Below are positions 8,621-15,366 of a stretch of 64,000 nt of DNA, piece by piece; positions within the stretch are counted from its first letter, which is position 1, and each line of letters begins with the position of its first letter. Position numbers and translations under genes: made by a program. The DNA is from Nocardia seriolae NBRC 15557 (GTDB lineage: Bacteria; Actinomycetota; Actinomycetes; Mycobacteriales; Mycobacteriaceae), in contig NZ_BJWY01000012.1 in the NCBI RefSeq assembly GCF_007990715.1, positions 36,377-100,376 of the forward strand. Direction: 5' to 3'. The notes below the pieces were generated by a model, which saw only the letters and a list, made by a program, of their open reading frames with translations, was not told where the DNA came from and made no database searches.

Positions 8621-9946
8621 ATGACGTCCCACTACCCGGAACTCGCTGAGCGGGTACACAACCAGCGGGTCCTACAGCCGGATCTCTACGGCCGCATCGA
8701 CTTCCACGCCTCGCCGCACCGCTTCACCACCGACCTCGGCGACAGGTCATCGCTGCCGAAATGGGTCGCCGCGCGCGAACCGCTGCTCGCCGACGACCGC
8801 GTCGTCGAATTGATGCGCACCGCGACCATGCTCGGCGATGTCGTCGCCGACCCGTACGCCTCGCTGGTCCCGCGCTACGGCGTCCGCGGCCTCATCGACA
8901 TGCTGCGGCAGGCCTGCCGCACCGGCGTCGACTCGATCCCCGGCGCACCCGCCGAGCTGCGGGCATTCATCGATTCCATGGAGGCCGCCCCCGGCTGGCT
9001 GGACATGGAACTGGTCGAGGAGGGCGCGCGGCACATGCGCGTCGGCGCGGCTTACCTGTCGCCCTTCCTGATTCGCGGTGCTTTCCTCGCGACCTTCCTC
9101 AATACCTATGCCGCGCTCCCGATGGCATTGACCGGCGCACTGTCCGGCCGCCGCGCTGCGCGCCGGGTCAACGAGACCGCGACCTTCTTCACGGTGACCA
9201 CCCTCCCCGGTGCCCTGGAACGCCACGGCGAGGGCTTCGAGGCCGCCGCCATGGTCCGCCTGATGCACTCGATGGTCCGCTACAACGCCCTCGAACGCTC
9301 CGAGCAGTGGGATTCCGGCGTGTATGGCATCCCCGTCCCACAGGTCGACCAGATGCCCGCCGGGCTCATCAACATGTACCTGCTCGCGACCCTCGCCACC
9401 CGCCGCGGTCGCACCGAATTCAGCCCCCGCGAACGCGCCATGCTCGAATTCAGCCGCTACCGCTGCTTCCTGCTCGGCCTCCCCGAGGAACTCCTCCCCA
9501 CCACCGCCGCGGGCATCATCGAGGTCTTCCACGCCCGCGCCGCACTGCTCCGCGACGGCTTCGACGACACCACCTGCGGCGAACTCGTCCGCTCCACCAT
9601 GGACGCCTACCTGCGCCCCGCCAACTCGCGCTTCGACCGCGCGGCCGAGGCCGTCGAAAACAGCTGGAGCAGAGCCTTCTTCCTGGGCTTCGCCGGTGGC
9701 AACCGCGGGGCCGCGGCCGCCATGAGCGTCCACCTCCGCCCCGCCGACGCCGCCCGCGTCGCCCTCACCGCCCCGTTCATTCTGCTGCGCTTCATCCTCA
9801 TGACCATCGCCACCCAGCGGCCCGCACTCCGCAAGGCCGCCGACACCCGCGCCATCCGCAAGCGCCTCGCCACCTACGGCAACCCCGAATACACCACCGA
9901 CGCAAGCACTTACACGCCGACCGGGACCACCGTGTCGGGCGACTGA
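8621..9946 (+). CDS. MpaB-type oxygenase (DUF2236 family)
   Basis: 441-residue member of the heme-dependent MpaB/latex-clearing-protein-related family. Family signs are the amphipathic PFLIRGAFLATFLNTYAALP region, the TATFFTVTTLPGALERHGEG stretch, AAMVRLMHSMVRYNAL with the conserved His, and GIPVPQVDQMPAGLINM. The ATG at 8621 is chosen over the TTG at 8603 because AGAGG sits 5 bases before it. Members of this family oxidise hydrophobic substrates (rubber, terpenoid chains) or are of unknown function. Here a dedicated TetR regulator and no pathway neighbours argue for an inducible stand-alone oxidation. Confidence 0.83.
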   Translation: MTSHYPELAERVHNQRVLQPDLYGRIDFHASPHRFTTDLGDRSSLPKWVAAREPLLADDRVVELMRTATMLGDVVADPYASLVPRYGVRGLIDMLRQACRTGVDSIPGAPAELRAFIDSMEAAPGWLDMELVEEGARHMRVGAAYLSPFLIRGAFLATFLNTYAALPMALTGALSGRRAARRVNETATFFTVTTLPGALERHGEGFEAAAMVRLMHSMVRYNALERSEQWDSGVYGIPVPQVDQMPAGLINMYLLATLATRRGRTEFSPRERAMLEFSRYRCFLLGLPEELLPTTAAGIIEVFHARAALLRDGFDDTTCGELVRSTMDAYLRPANSRFDRAAEAVENSWSRAFFLGFAGGNRGAAAAMSVHLRPADAARVALTAPFILLRFILMTIATQRPALRKAADTRAIRKRLATYGNPEYTTDASTYTPTGTTVSGD

Positions 9947-10028
9947 CCGGTGCCGACCGCCCGTCGAATACGGCGCATGACCGGCCCCGAGCACCCGGTG
10001 CACGATTTCGATGGTCCGGGGCCGATGG

Positions 10029-10724
10029 TCAGCGGGCCGGGGTGGAGGAGGCGCGCAGGTGCCCGGCGTGCAGGGCCGCCTGCGAGCGATCGCTGAGACC
10101 GAGCTTGCGGGTCAGGCGGGTGACATAGTCGCGAATGGTGTTCTCGCTGAAGAACAGTCGATCGGCGACCTGCTGGTCGGTCAGCCCTTCGGCGAGCAGC
10201 AGCATGATCGTCATCTCCATGGTGGTCAGCGACGCGATCGGATCACGCGCCCGGCCTTCGCGATTGCGCAACTCGCGCATGAGGACCGGGGCGCTGTTGC
10301 AATCCAGGCGCGAGCCGCCGACGGCGATGACCCGCACCGCGTCGGCCAGGGCCAGCTCGGTCAGATCCTTGATCATGTATCCGGCCGCCCCCGCGTCCAC
10401 GGCCGCGAGCATCCGATCGGGATCGCCGTCCGCGGTCAGGATCAGAAACCGGCTCGTGTCACGGTGTTTGCGGCAGATCGACAACCCGTCGCCGTCGGGC
10501 AGGCGGGGGTCGAGGATCACCACGTCGGGCTGTAGCCCGGGCAGCAGCGCGAGGGCGCGGTCCACCGAGTCGGCCTCGCCGACCACGGACACGGTCGGGT
10601 CGAGTTCGAGCAGGTCGGCGATGGCGTCACGAACGGTGCGGTCCCGGTCGGTCAGGACCACCCGCACCGGGTGCCGGGCCGAGGGTTGGGGGCGATGCGA
10701 GCCATCGCGGCTGTTGGGCTTCAT
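10029..10724 (-). CDS. NarL/LuxR-type response regulator, orphan
   Basis: 231-residue two-component regulator. The receiver domain (about residues 20-135) has acidic residues at DRD, the phospho-acceptor in VVILDPRLPDGDG, Thr in LILTADG and Lys in GYMIKD. The C-terminal LuxR HTH (about 165-225) contains LLLAEGLTDQQVADRLFFSE and NTIRDYVTRLTRKLGL. It resembles DevR/DosR-like regulators in architecture. No histidine kinase is visible nearby. Upstream on the same strand is a tiny lipoprotein gene, separated by a perfect hairpin, so it probably has its own promoter. Confidence 0.88.
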   Translation of the reverse strand: MKPNSRDGSHRPQPSARHPVRVVLTDRDRTVRDAIADLLELDPTVSVVGEADSVDRALALLPGLQPDVVILDPRLPDGDGLSICRKHRDTSRFLILTADGDPDRMLAAVDAGAAGYMIKDLTELALADAVRVIAVGGSRLDCNSAPVLMRELRNREGRARDPIASLTTMEMTIMLLLAEGLTDQQVADRLFFSENTIRDYVTRLTRKLGLSDRSQAALHAGHLRASSTPAR

Positions 10725-10779
10725 CGCTTCACGATGCGCCCCGAGCCTCGCCGCGGCACGATCCGAACGGCACCGGCCA

Positions 10780-10807
10780 CTGGGCCTTTCGGCACCGAAA
10801 GGCCCAG
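10780..10807 (-). terminator. Hairpin between lipoprotein and response regulator genes
   Basis: Perfect 13-bp arms CTGGGCCTTTCGG / CCGAAAGGCCCAG separated by only CA. It sits 16 bases past the lipoprotein stop and 55 bases before the regulator start. There is no clear U-tract, so it may terminate weakly or act as a regulator-binding palindrome. Confidence 0.5.
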
Positions 10808-10823
10808 GTCGGATAATGCCGCG

Positions 10824-11021
10824 CTACCTCACCCTGGTCGTTGTCGTCGAGGGCGAGGTGGTGGGCACGTCGATCACATCCGGAACCTGCCCGCCGCCGA
10901 GCACAGGCACCGACGACGACGGTGAGGGCGGCGTCAGCGGCGTGCCACGATGGTCGGCACACCCCGACATCGCAGCCACCGACATCCCCAGCATCACCAC
11001 GGTGATCAGCCGCTTGGGCAC
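10824..11021 (-). CDS. Small putative lipoprotein, 65 residues
   Basis: The GTG at 11021-11019 is preceded by GGAAAGG (9-base spacing). The protein opens VPKRLITVVMLGMSVAAMSGC, a short type II signal peptide with lipobox-like MSGC (Met at -3 is unusual), then a Pro/Ser/Thr-rich low-complexity tail ending PTTSPSTTTTRVR. The frame stays open upstream to 11213, but that part crosses the palindromic repeat and has no signal logic. It would be a small surface-anchored peptide of unknown role. Confidence 0.6.
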   Translation of the reverse strand: MPKRLITVVMLGMSVAAMSGCADHRGTPLTPPSPSSSVPVLGGGQVPDVIDVPTTSPSTTTTRVR

Positions 11022-11162
11022 GTATCTCAACCTTTCCACGATTGACGCGAGACCCCTCAATCCTGGAGCTTTCATACCGAATCCACACCACCGAAGATCC
11101 ATCGGCACACCTGGTCCCCCATCTGGCACAACACGGGCAACCACCGCAACGCTGGCACCCGC

Positions 11163-11215
11163 GAGTGGCACATTCTGGACGGGGTTTGCCGCTTCCCCTC
11201 CGGAATGTGCCACTC
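11163..11215. repeat. Palindromic gene-end repeat, copy B
   Basis: GAGTGGCACATTC pairs perfectly with GAATGTGCCACTC. Inside lie partly paired GGACGGGG / CCCCTCC around a TTTGCCGCTT core. It lies immediately downstream of the minus-strand esterase remnant stop (11222). Same element family as copies A and C. Confidence 0.7.
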
Positions 11216-11221
11216 GACACT

Positions 11222-11490
11222 TCAGTGGAGGGCTTGGGTGAGGGTGGTGATCGCCTGGGCTACGGCGGATTTGGCGGCGTTGGTGTCGTGGAGGGTGTTG
11301 AGCATGACGAAGTCGTGGGTGATGGCGGCGTAGCGGACCTGGGTGACGGGGACGTCCGCGGCGCGGAGTTTGGCGGCGTAGGCCTCGCCTTCGTCACGGA
11401 GGACGTCGGCTTCGGCGGTGATGACCAATGCCGGTGGCAGGCCGGTGACCTTCGCGTTCACCGAAGCCGCCACCGCCGCGTCCTGGAAGA
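11222..11490 (-). pseudogene. C-terminal remnant of an HSL-type alpha/beta hydrolase (esterase)
   Basis: The frame encodes only the last ~85 residues of a hormone-sensitive-lipase-family esterase: GLPPALVITAEADVLRDEGE (acid Asp region), YAAKLRAADVPVTQVRY and ITHDFVMLN (catalytic His region). The HGG oxyanion motif and the GDSAG nucleophile are absent. Upstream of about 11490 the frame runs into the opposite-strand hydrolase remnant. It is therefore a truncated gene, not an active enzyme. Confidence 0.78.
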
Positions 11491-11675
11491 CCAAGCCAGC
11501 CTGGGGCATCGTCTCCGCCGCCGATCGCACCATCAACCCCGAGGTCGAGCGCTTCGGCTACCGCCGCGCCGGACTCCGCAAGGTCGTCGAACTCGACGCA
11601 CCCCACCTCGTCATGCACACCCACCCCGACGAGGTCACCGCCGAAATTACCGGCACCATCTCCGAACTGTCCTGA
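11487..11675 (+). pseudogene. C-terminal remnant of a second alpha/beta hydrolase
   Basis: From about 11487 the plus-strand frame reads KTKPAWGIVSAADRTINPE, then RFGYRRAGLRKVVELDAPHL and ends EITGTISELS. This is the last ~60 residues of a hydrolase of the type encoded intact just downstream (11708). It lacks the nucleophile elbow and N-terminal half. It abuts the truncated minus-strand esterase back to back, indicating a deletion or inversion that removed both N-terminal halves. The stop is followed 30 bases later by the intact homologue. Confidence 0.72.
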
Positions 11676-11707
11676 CCTGCAACCCGATTCGCCAGAGGAG
11701 CACTTTC

Positions 11708-12418
11708 ATGACCACCCAGCCGACCATCATCCTGGTACACGGCGCCTTCGCCGATTCCTCCAGCTGGAACGGCGTCATCCCCCGCCTGCGCGAGGCGGGT
11801 TACCCCGTCGTGGCCGCCGCCAACCCGCTGCGCGGCCTCGACTCCGACGCCGCCTACGTGGCATCGGTCCTCGACGGCATCGAAGGCCCGATCGTCCTCG
11901 CCGGCCACTCCTACGGCGGCAGCGTCATCACCGTCGCGGCCCACGGCAAGCCTGACGTGCGGGCTCTGGTCTATATCGCCGCGTTCATTCCCGCCGAGGG
12001 CGAGAGCGCCCTCGAGCTCACCGACAAGTTCCCCGGCTCCACCCTGGCCCCCACCACCACGCCCGCCTCCTATCCCCTTTCCGGCGGCGGCACCGGCACC
12101 GAACTGTCCATCCGCCAAACCGAATTCCCCGCCCAGTTCGCCGCCGACGTGCCCGCCGACCTCGCCGCCACCATGGCCGTCACCCAGCGCCCGGTCTCCC
12201 TCGACGCCCTCCAGCAATCCGCCACGGCCGCCGCCTGGCGCACCATCGCCAGCTACTCCCTCATCACCACCGAGGACAAGAACATCCCCCTCGAATCCCA
12301 GCGCTTCATGTCCACCCGCGCGGCCGCCCACACCATCGAAGTCCCAGCCTCCCACGCGGTCTCCGTTTCCAACCCCACCGCCGTAACCGACCTGATCCTC
12401 CTGGCCGCCCAAAAGTAG
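11708..12418 (+). CDS. Alpha/beta hydrolase (EstC/MenH-like fold), intact
   Basis: 236-residue soluble hydrolase with oxyanion motif LVHGAFADSSSW (residues 9-20), nucleophile elbow LAGHSYGGSV (Ser about 77) and a C-terminal EVPASHAVSVS with the catalytic His. The ATG at 11708 follows AGAGGAGCAC. The frame is open far upstream, but that is the remnant/repeat region. It is probably the surviving paralogue of the truncated gene just upstream. Substrate unknown. Confidence 0.87.
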   Translation: MTTQPTIILVHGAFADSSSWNGVIPRLREAGYPVVAAANPLRGLDSDAAYVASVLDGIEGPIVLAGHSYGGSVITVAAHGKPDVRALVYIAAFIPAEGESALELTDKFPGSTLAPTTTPASYPLSGGGTGTELSIRQTEFPAQFAADVPADLAATMAVTQRPVSLDALQQSATAAAWRTIASYSLITTEDKNIPLESQRFMSTRAAAHTIEVPASHAVSVSNPTAVTDLILLAAQK

Positions 12419-12432
12419 CCTCACCCGCCGAA

Positions 12433-12480
12433 TGGCAAGTCCTGGAGGGGTTTTGCCCGATTCCCCTCCTGGACTTGCCA
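12433..12480. repeat. Palindromic gene-end repeat, copy C (bidirectional terminator)
   Basis: Arms GGCAAGTCCTGGAGGGG and CCCCTCCTGGACTTGCC (one mismatch in 17) flank the core TTTTGCCCGATT. It sits between the convergent hydrolase (stop 12418) and propeller gene (stop 12499). The ends match TGCCACTCGA of copy B. Confidence 0.72.
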
Positions 12481-12498
12481 CTCGATGGCTATGTCGAG

Positions 12499-13506
12499 TC
12501 AGGACCACCAGTTCACCCAGAGGTGGCCCTTGTTGGCTCGGATGAAGGCGTAGGGGTTGCCTCGGTAGGTGGCGGTGGCGATGGTGTCGGGGTCCACGAT
12601 GAGGCCGGGTGGGGTGCCCTGGTCGGACCAGTTCCAGGCGCTGCCGTTCCACCAGTTCACCCACAGGTGGCCGTCGTTGCCTCGGACGAAGACGTAGGGA
12701 TTGTTCTGGTAGGTCGTTGTCGCGATGGTGTCGGGGTCGACGGTGACGCCGGGTGGGGTGCCCTGGTCGGACCAGTTCCAGGCGCTGCCGTTCCACCAGT
12801 TCACCCACAGGTGACCGTTGTTGGCGCGGACGAAGACGTACGGATTGCCCTGGTAGGTGGCGGTGGCGATGGTATCCGGGTCGACGGTGAGACCCTGCGG
12901 GGTGCCCTGATCACTCCACGAACAGGCGCTGCCGTTCCACCAGTTCACCCACAGGTGACCGTTATTGGCGCGGACGAAGACGTACGGGTTGCCGCGGTAG
13001 CTGCTCGTGGCGATCGTATCGGGGTCGACGGTGAGACCCGGCGGCGTCCCCTGATCACTCCACGACCAGGCGCTGCCGTTCCACCAATTCACCCACAGAT
13101 GACCATCATTCGCCCGCACAAAAACATACGGATTGCCCTGATACGTCGCAGTCGCGATGGTATCCGGATCGACCGTGCGACCCGGTGGCGTGCCCTGGTC
13201 ACTCCACGACCACGCGCTGCCGTTCCACCAATTCACCCATAAATGGCCATCATTGGCGCGCACGAAGACGTAAGGATTGTCCCGATAACTGCTCGTGGCG
13301 ATCGTATCCGGATCGACGGTCAGACCCGGCGGCGTTCCCTGATCACTCCACGACCACGCACTCCCATTCCACCAATTCACCCACAGATGACCATCATTCG
13401 CCCGCACGAAAACATACGGATTGCCCTGATATGTCGCGGTCGCGATGGTATCCGGATCGACCGTGAGACCGGGTGGGGTTCCTTGATCACTCCATGCCCA
13501 TGCCAT
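12499..13506 (-). CDS. Near-symmetric seven-bladed beta-propeller repeat protein (lectin-like)
   Basis: 335 residues made almost wholly of seven 48-residue repeats. The consensus begins WSDQGTPPGLTVDPDTIAT, continues with a Y-(Q/R)-G-NPYVFVRANDGHLWV segment and ends NWWNGSAWS. The protein starts MAWAW, the last strand of a repeat, and ends HLWVNWWS without it. That matches the velcro closure expected for a seven-bladed propeller. Repeats differ at only a few positions (TAT/SSY, QG/RD, D/N, one Cys for Trp in repeat 4). There is no signal peptide or membrane segment, so it should be cytosolic unless exported another way. The fold class is inferred from repeat number and Trp/Gly pattern, and carbohydrate binding is a guess. 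ATG 13506 follows GGAAGGAGC. Confidence 0.85.
   Translation of the reverse strand: MAWAWSDQGTPPGLTVDPDTIATATYQGNPYVFVRANDGHLWVNWWNGSAWSWSDQGTPPGLTVDPDTIATSSYRDNPYVFVRANDGHLWVNWWNGSAWSWSDQGTPPGRTVDPDTIATATYQGNPYVFVRANDGHLWVNWWNGSAWSWSDQGTPPGLTVDPDTIATSSYRGNPYVFVRANNGHLWVNWWNGSACSWSDQGTPQGLTVDPDTIATATYQGNPYVFVRANNGHLWVNWWNGSAWNWSDQGTPPGVTVDPDTIATTTYQNNPYVFVRGNDGHLWVNWWNGSAWNWSDQGTPPGLIVDPDTIATATYRGNPYAFIRANKGHLWVNWWS
12510..13490 (-). repeat. Seven tandem 144-bp coding repeats
   Basis: The propeller gene is a direct repeat array of 144-bp units (48 codons). Units near the gene's 3' end use more G-rich synonymous codons (gaagacgtaggg) and units near the 5' end use others (aaaacatacgga). The DNA has thus drifted while the protein repeats stayed nearly identical, which implies purifying selection or repeated conversion followed by drift. 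Confidence 0.85.
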
Positions 13507-13667
13507 AGCCGCAGCTCCTTCCTGGCAGGTGCTTGCACGAGTGCCCCCCGATTCCGCGAAGAATACGAAATATTCACTCGCAGAATCATTCTCACCCCAC
13601 CCTCATTCTCAGGTCAACGCCCCCAATCGATTTGAGCGGTCTCTCAAATTCCGTCCCGACCCCGAGA

Positions 13668-13862
13668 TCAGCGATCCCAGATGCGACTGGCGAGGAAGGA
13701 GCGCCAGTCTGCGTCGGAGAACCAGAGTTCCGGGCCACAACCGGCGGACTTCGAGTCGCGGACGCCGACCCTGCCGTCGCCCAGGTAGATCTCTACGCAC
13801 TGGCGGGCAGCATCGGATCTGCTCGACTTGTACCACTTGCCGGTCTCCGGGAGTTCTTTCAT
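13668..13862 (-). CDS. DUF397 domain protein
   Basis: 64 residues with the family signature KWYKSSRSDAARQCVEI, then VGVRDSKS and LWFSDADWRSFLA. DUF397 proteins are almost always encoded directly downstream of an XRE-DUF5753 regulator in Streptomyces and Nocardia. Such pairs behave as toxin-antitoxin-like or developmental regulatory modules. Here its ATG (13862) overlaps the regulator's stop by 4 bases (ATGA), so the two are translationally coupled. Function of the individual protein is not known from the sequence. Confidence 0.9.
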   Translation of the reverse strand: MKELPETGKWYKSSRSDAARQCVEIYLGDGRVGVRDSKSAGCGPELWFSDADWRSFLASRIWDR

Positions 13863-14758
13863 GCCACGTACTCCTTCGCGAGGGCGAGAACCATGTCCCT
13901 TGTGTCCGTTTCCGTCAACGCTACCTCCTCGATGGCCGCGATCGCTCCCCGATATCGGTCGATCTCCTCGGCCCGTTCGTGGTAGAGACTGCCAATCGCC
14001 CCTTCAACGAAAATCACTGTCGGCAAGGCGATTCCGCTGGTCCCCTTCGGGAATTCCAACAGCGTGAAGGGCTGGATGGTGAGGCCCCGGTGCGGGCCCA
14101 CGGCGAACGGAACAACGCGAATGCTGACGTTCTCGCGATCTCCGATCTCGGCGATCCATCGCAGCTGGGCCGCCATCATCTCCGGGCTCGCCGGGCAGTG
14201 CCGGAGTACCGCCTCGGACAACAGTGCCTCCAGCCGAAAATTGGCCTCGTTCAGGCGAACTTGTCGATGGGTGGCGAGTTCCAGCAAGCGCTCGACGTTC
14301 ACCGCCGAAATCTCCGGTTCGTCGATTCGAATGATCGCTCGGCGATATTCGGATGTTTGGAGCAAACCGGGCACGATCACCGGCTGATGCACGACGACCC
14401 GGTTGGCAGCGCCCTCGAGGCGGAGGAACCTTGGAAAGGTAGGCGCAACCTGATCGGCGTACGGCTTCCAGTAACCTTTCGAATTCCCTTGCGCCTTAGC
14501 GACTTTGTCCTGTTCGGACACCTCGGACCACAATCGCAGCGCCTCTTCGCAGACCTCCTGCGATGCGCCGTAGTGATCGAGTAACAGACCGATCAGTGGC
14601 CTGGTGAGCTTGGTCGGGCTACCCTCCTCCATTCGCATGATGACCTGCCGCGATACCTCCAGGCTCATCGCGGCGGCGAGTAGCGTCTGATGTGCGTTCT
14701 CACGTACTCCACGCATGAAGTTCCCGAAATCCATGCGAGAGACCGTCAATCCAGTCAT
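13859..14758 (-). CDS. XRE-family regulator with DUF5753 (Scr1-type)
   Basis: 299 residues. The N-terminal Xre HTH (about residues 12-65) reads FMRGVRENAHQTLLAAAMSL, VSRQVIMRMEEGS. The C-terminal DUF5753 domain has VVVHQPVIVPGLLQTSEYRRAI, LLSEAVLRHCPA and NVSIRVVPFAVGPHRGLTI. The ATG at 14758 follows GAGGCTAAGAA. It is coupled to the DUF397 gene and divergent from two tiny genes (14959, 15114). It probably controls the shared intergenic region, as such regulators do elsewhere. Confidence 0.92.
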   Translation of the reverse strand: MTGLTVSRMDFGNFMRGVRENAHQTLLAAAMSLEVSRQVIMRMEEGSPTKLTRPLIGLLLDHYGASQEVCEEALRLWSEVSEQDKVAKAQGNSKGYWKPYADQVAPTFPRFLRLEGAANRVVVHQPVIVPGLLQTSEYRRAIIRIDEPEISAVNVERLLELATHRQVRLNEANFRLEALLSEAVLRHCPASPEMMAAQLRWIAEIGDRENVSIRVVPFAVGPHRGLTIQPFTLLEFPKGTSGIALPTVIFVEGAIGSLYHERAEEIDRYRGAIAAIEEVALTETDTRDMVLALAKEYVA

Positions 14759-14958
14759 TTCTTAGCCTCGCTATCAGGGAAATGCTCGCCACGGACACTA
14801 CCGTGACGGACATCCATTGTATTTCGCACGAGGTCTGCCAAGGGCTTACTCCGGCAACAACATCGGGTGTCTACTGATCCCAGAGCGCTCGTTGAAAAAA
14901 TCTTCGGTTCAGGTGTCACATCTGGGCCACTCGATCCGATAGGACAGCTGGAGTCGCA

Positions 14959-15111
14959 ATGCCTTGGGATGCGTGGATTTTGTTGCTTATGACTGTTTTA
15001 GGTGGATCGCTGACGGCGATTTGCATTGGGGAAGACATCAGCGGTTCGGGAAAATCACACCGCAAACGATCCGGTCGGCATCGTGCGGCACGGCGACCGG
15101 TCAGGGGTTAG
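14959..15111 (+). CDS. Tiny single-pass membrane protein, 50 residues
   Basis: ATG at 14959 with CTGGAG 7 bases upstream. The protein opens MPWDAWILLLMTVLGGSL, one hydrophobic helix, followed by a very basic tail (SGKSHRKRSGRHRAARRPVRG). Codons are unusually AT-rich for this window (ATT TTG TTG CTT, TTA), unlike core genes. Its stop is 2 bases before the next start. No family recognised. Position opposite the XRE-DUF5753 gene makes it a candidate target. Confidence 0.55.
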   Translation: MPWDAWILLLMTVLGGSLTAICIGEDISGSGKSHRKRSGRHRAARRPVRG

Positions 15112-15113
15112 CC

Positions 15114-15314
15114 GTGGCGCATGCGATCAGTCATGAGGTGCCCGATTATCCGATTCAGAATCTCGATGTCGCCCGGCGCGGACTGGAGACGCATCGAGCA
15201 TGCGCGAAAGGATGTGAAGCCAAACGATATTTCGCGGCGCTCGTGCCGCACCTGGAGATGATCGCCCGCCGCCGCGCCGCCTCGGCGGGGTGGAATCTGT
15301 GGAGGCAGGGGTGA
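15114..15314 (+). CDS. Small Cys/His-containing protein, 66 residues
   Basis: GTG at 15114 with AGGGG 7 bases upstream, overlapping the end region of the previous tiny gene. Key stretch: RRGLETHRACAKGCEAKRYF, with His and two Cys (HxxCxxxC). This pattern recurs in short unannotated proteins of Nocardia and Streptomyces, as far as I recall. It could bind metal. It probably forms a two-gene unit with the 50-residue membrane protein, divergent from the XRE-DUF5753/DUF397 pair. Confidence 0.6.
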   Translation: MAHAISHEVPDYPIQNLDVARRGLETHRACAKGCEAKRYFAALVPHLEMIARRRAASAGWNLWRQG

Positions 15315-15366
15315 AGTCGTGGCCGAGCTCGGTCGGAGGCATCGATCGATGCCTCCGACCGAGGGG

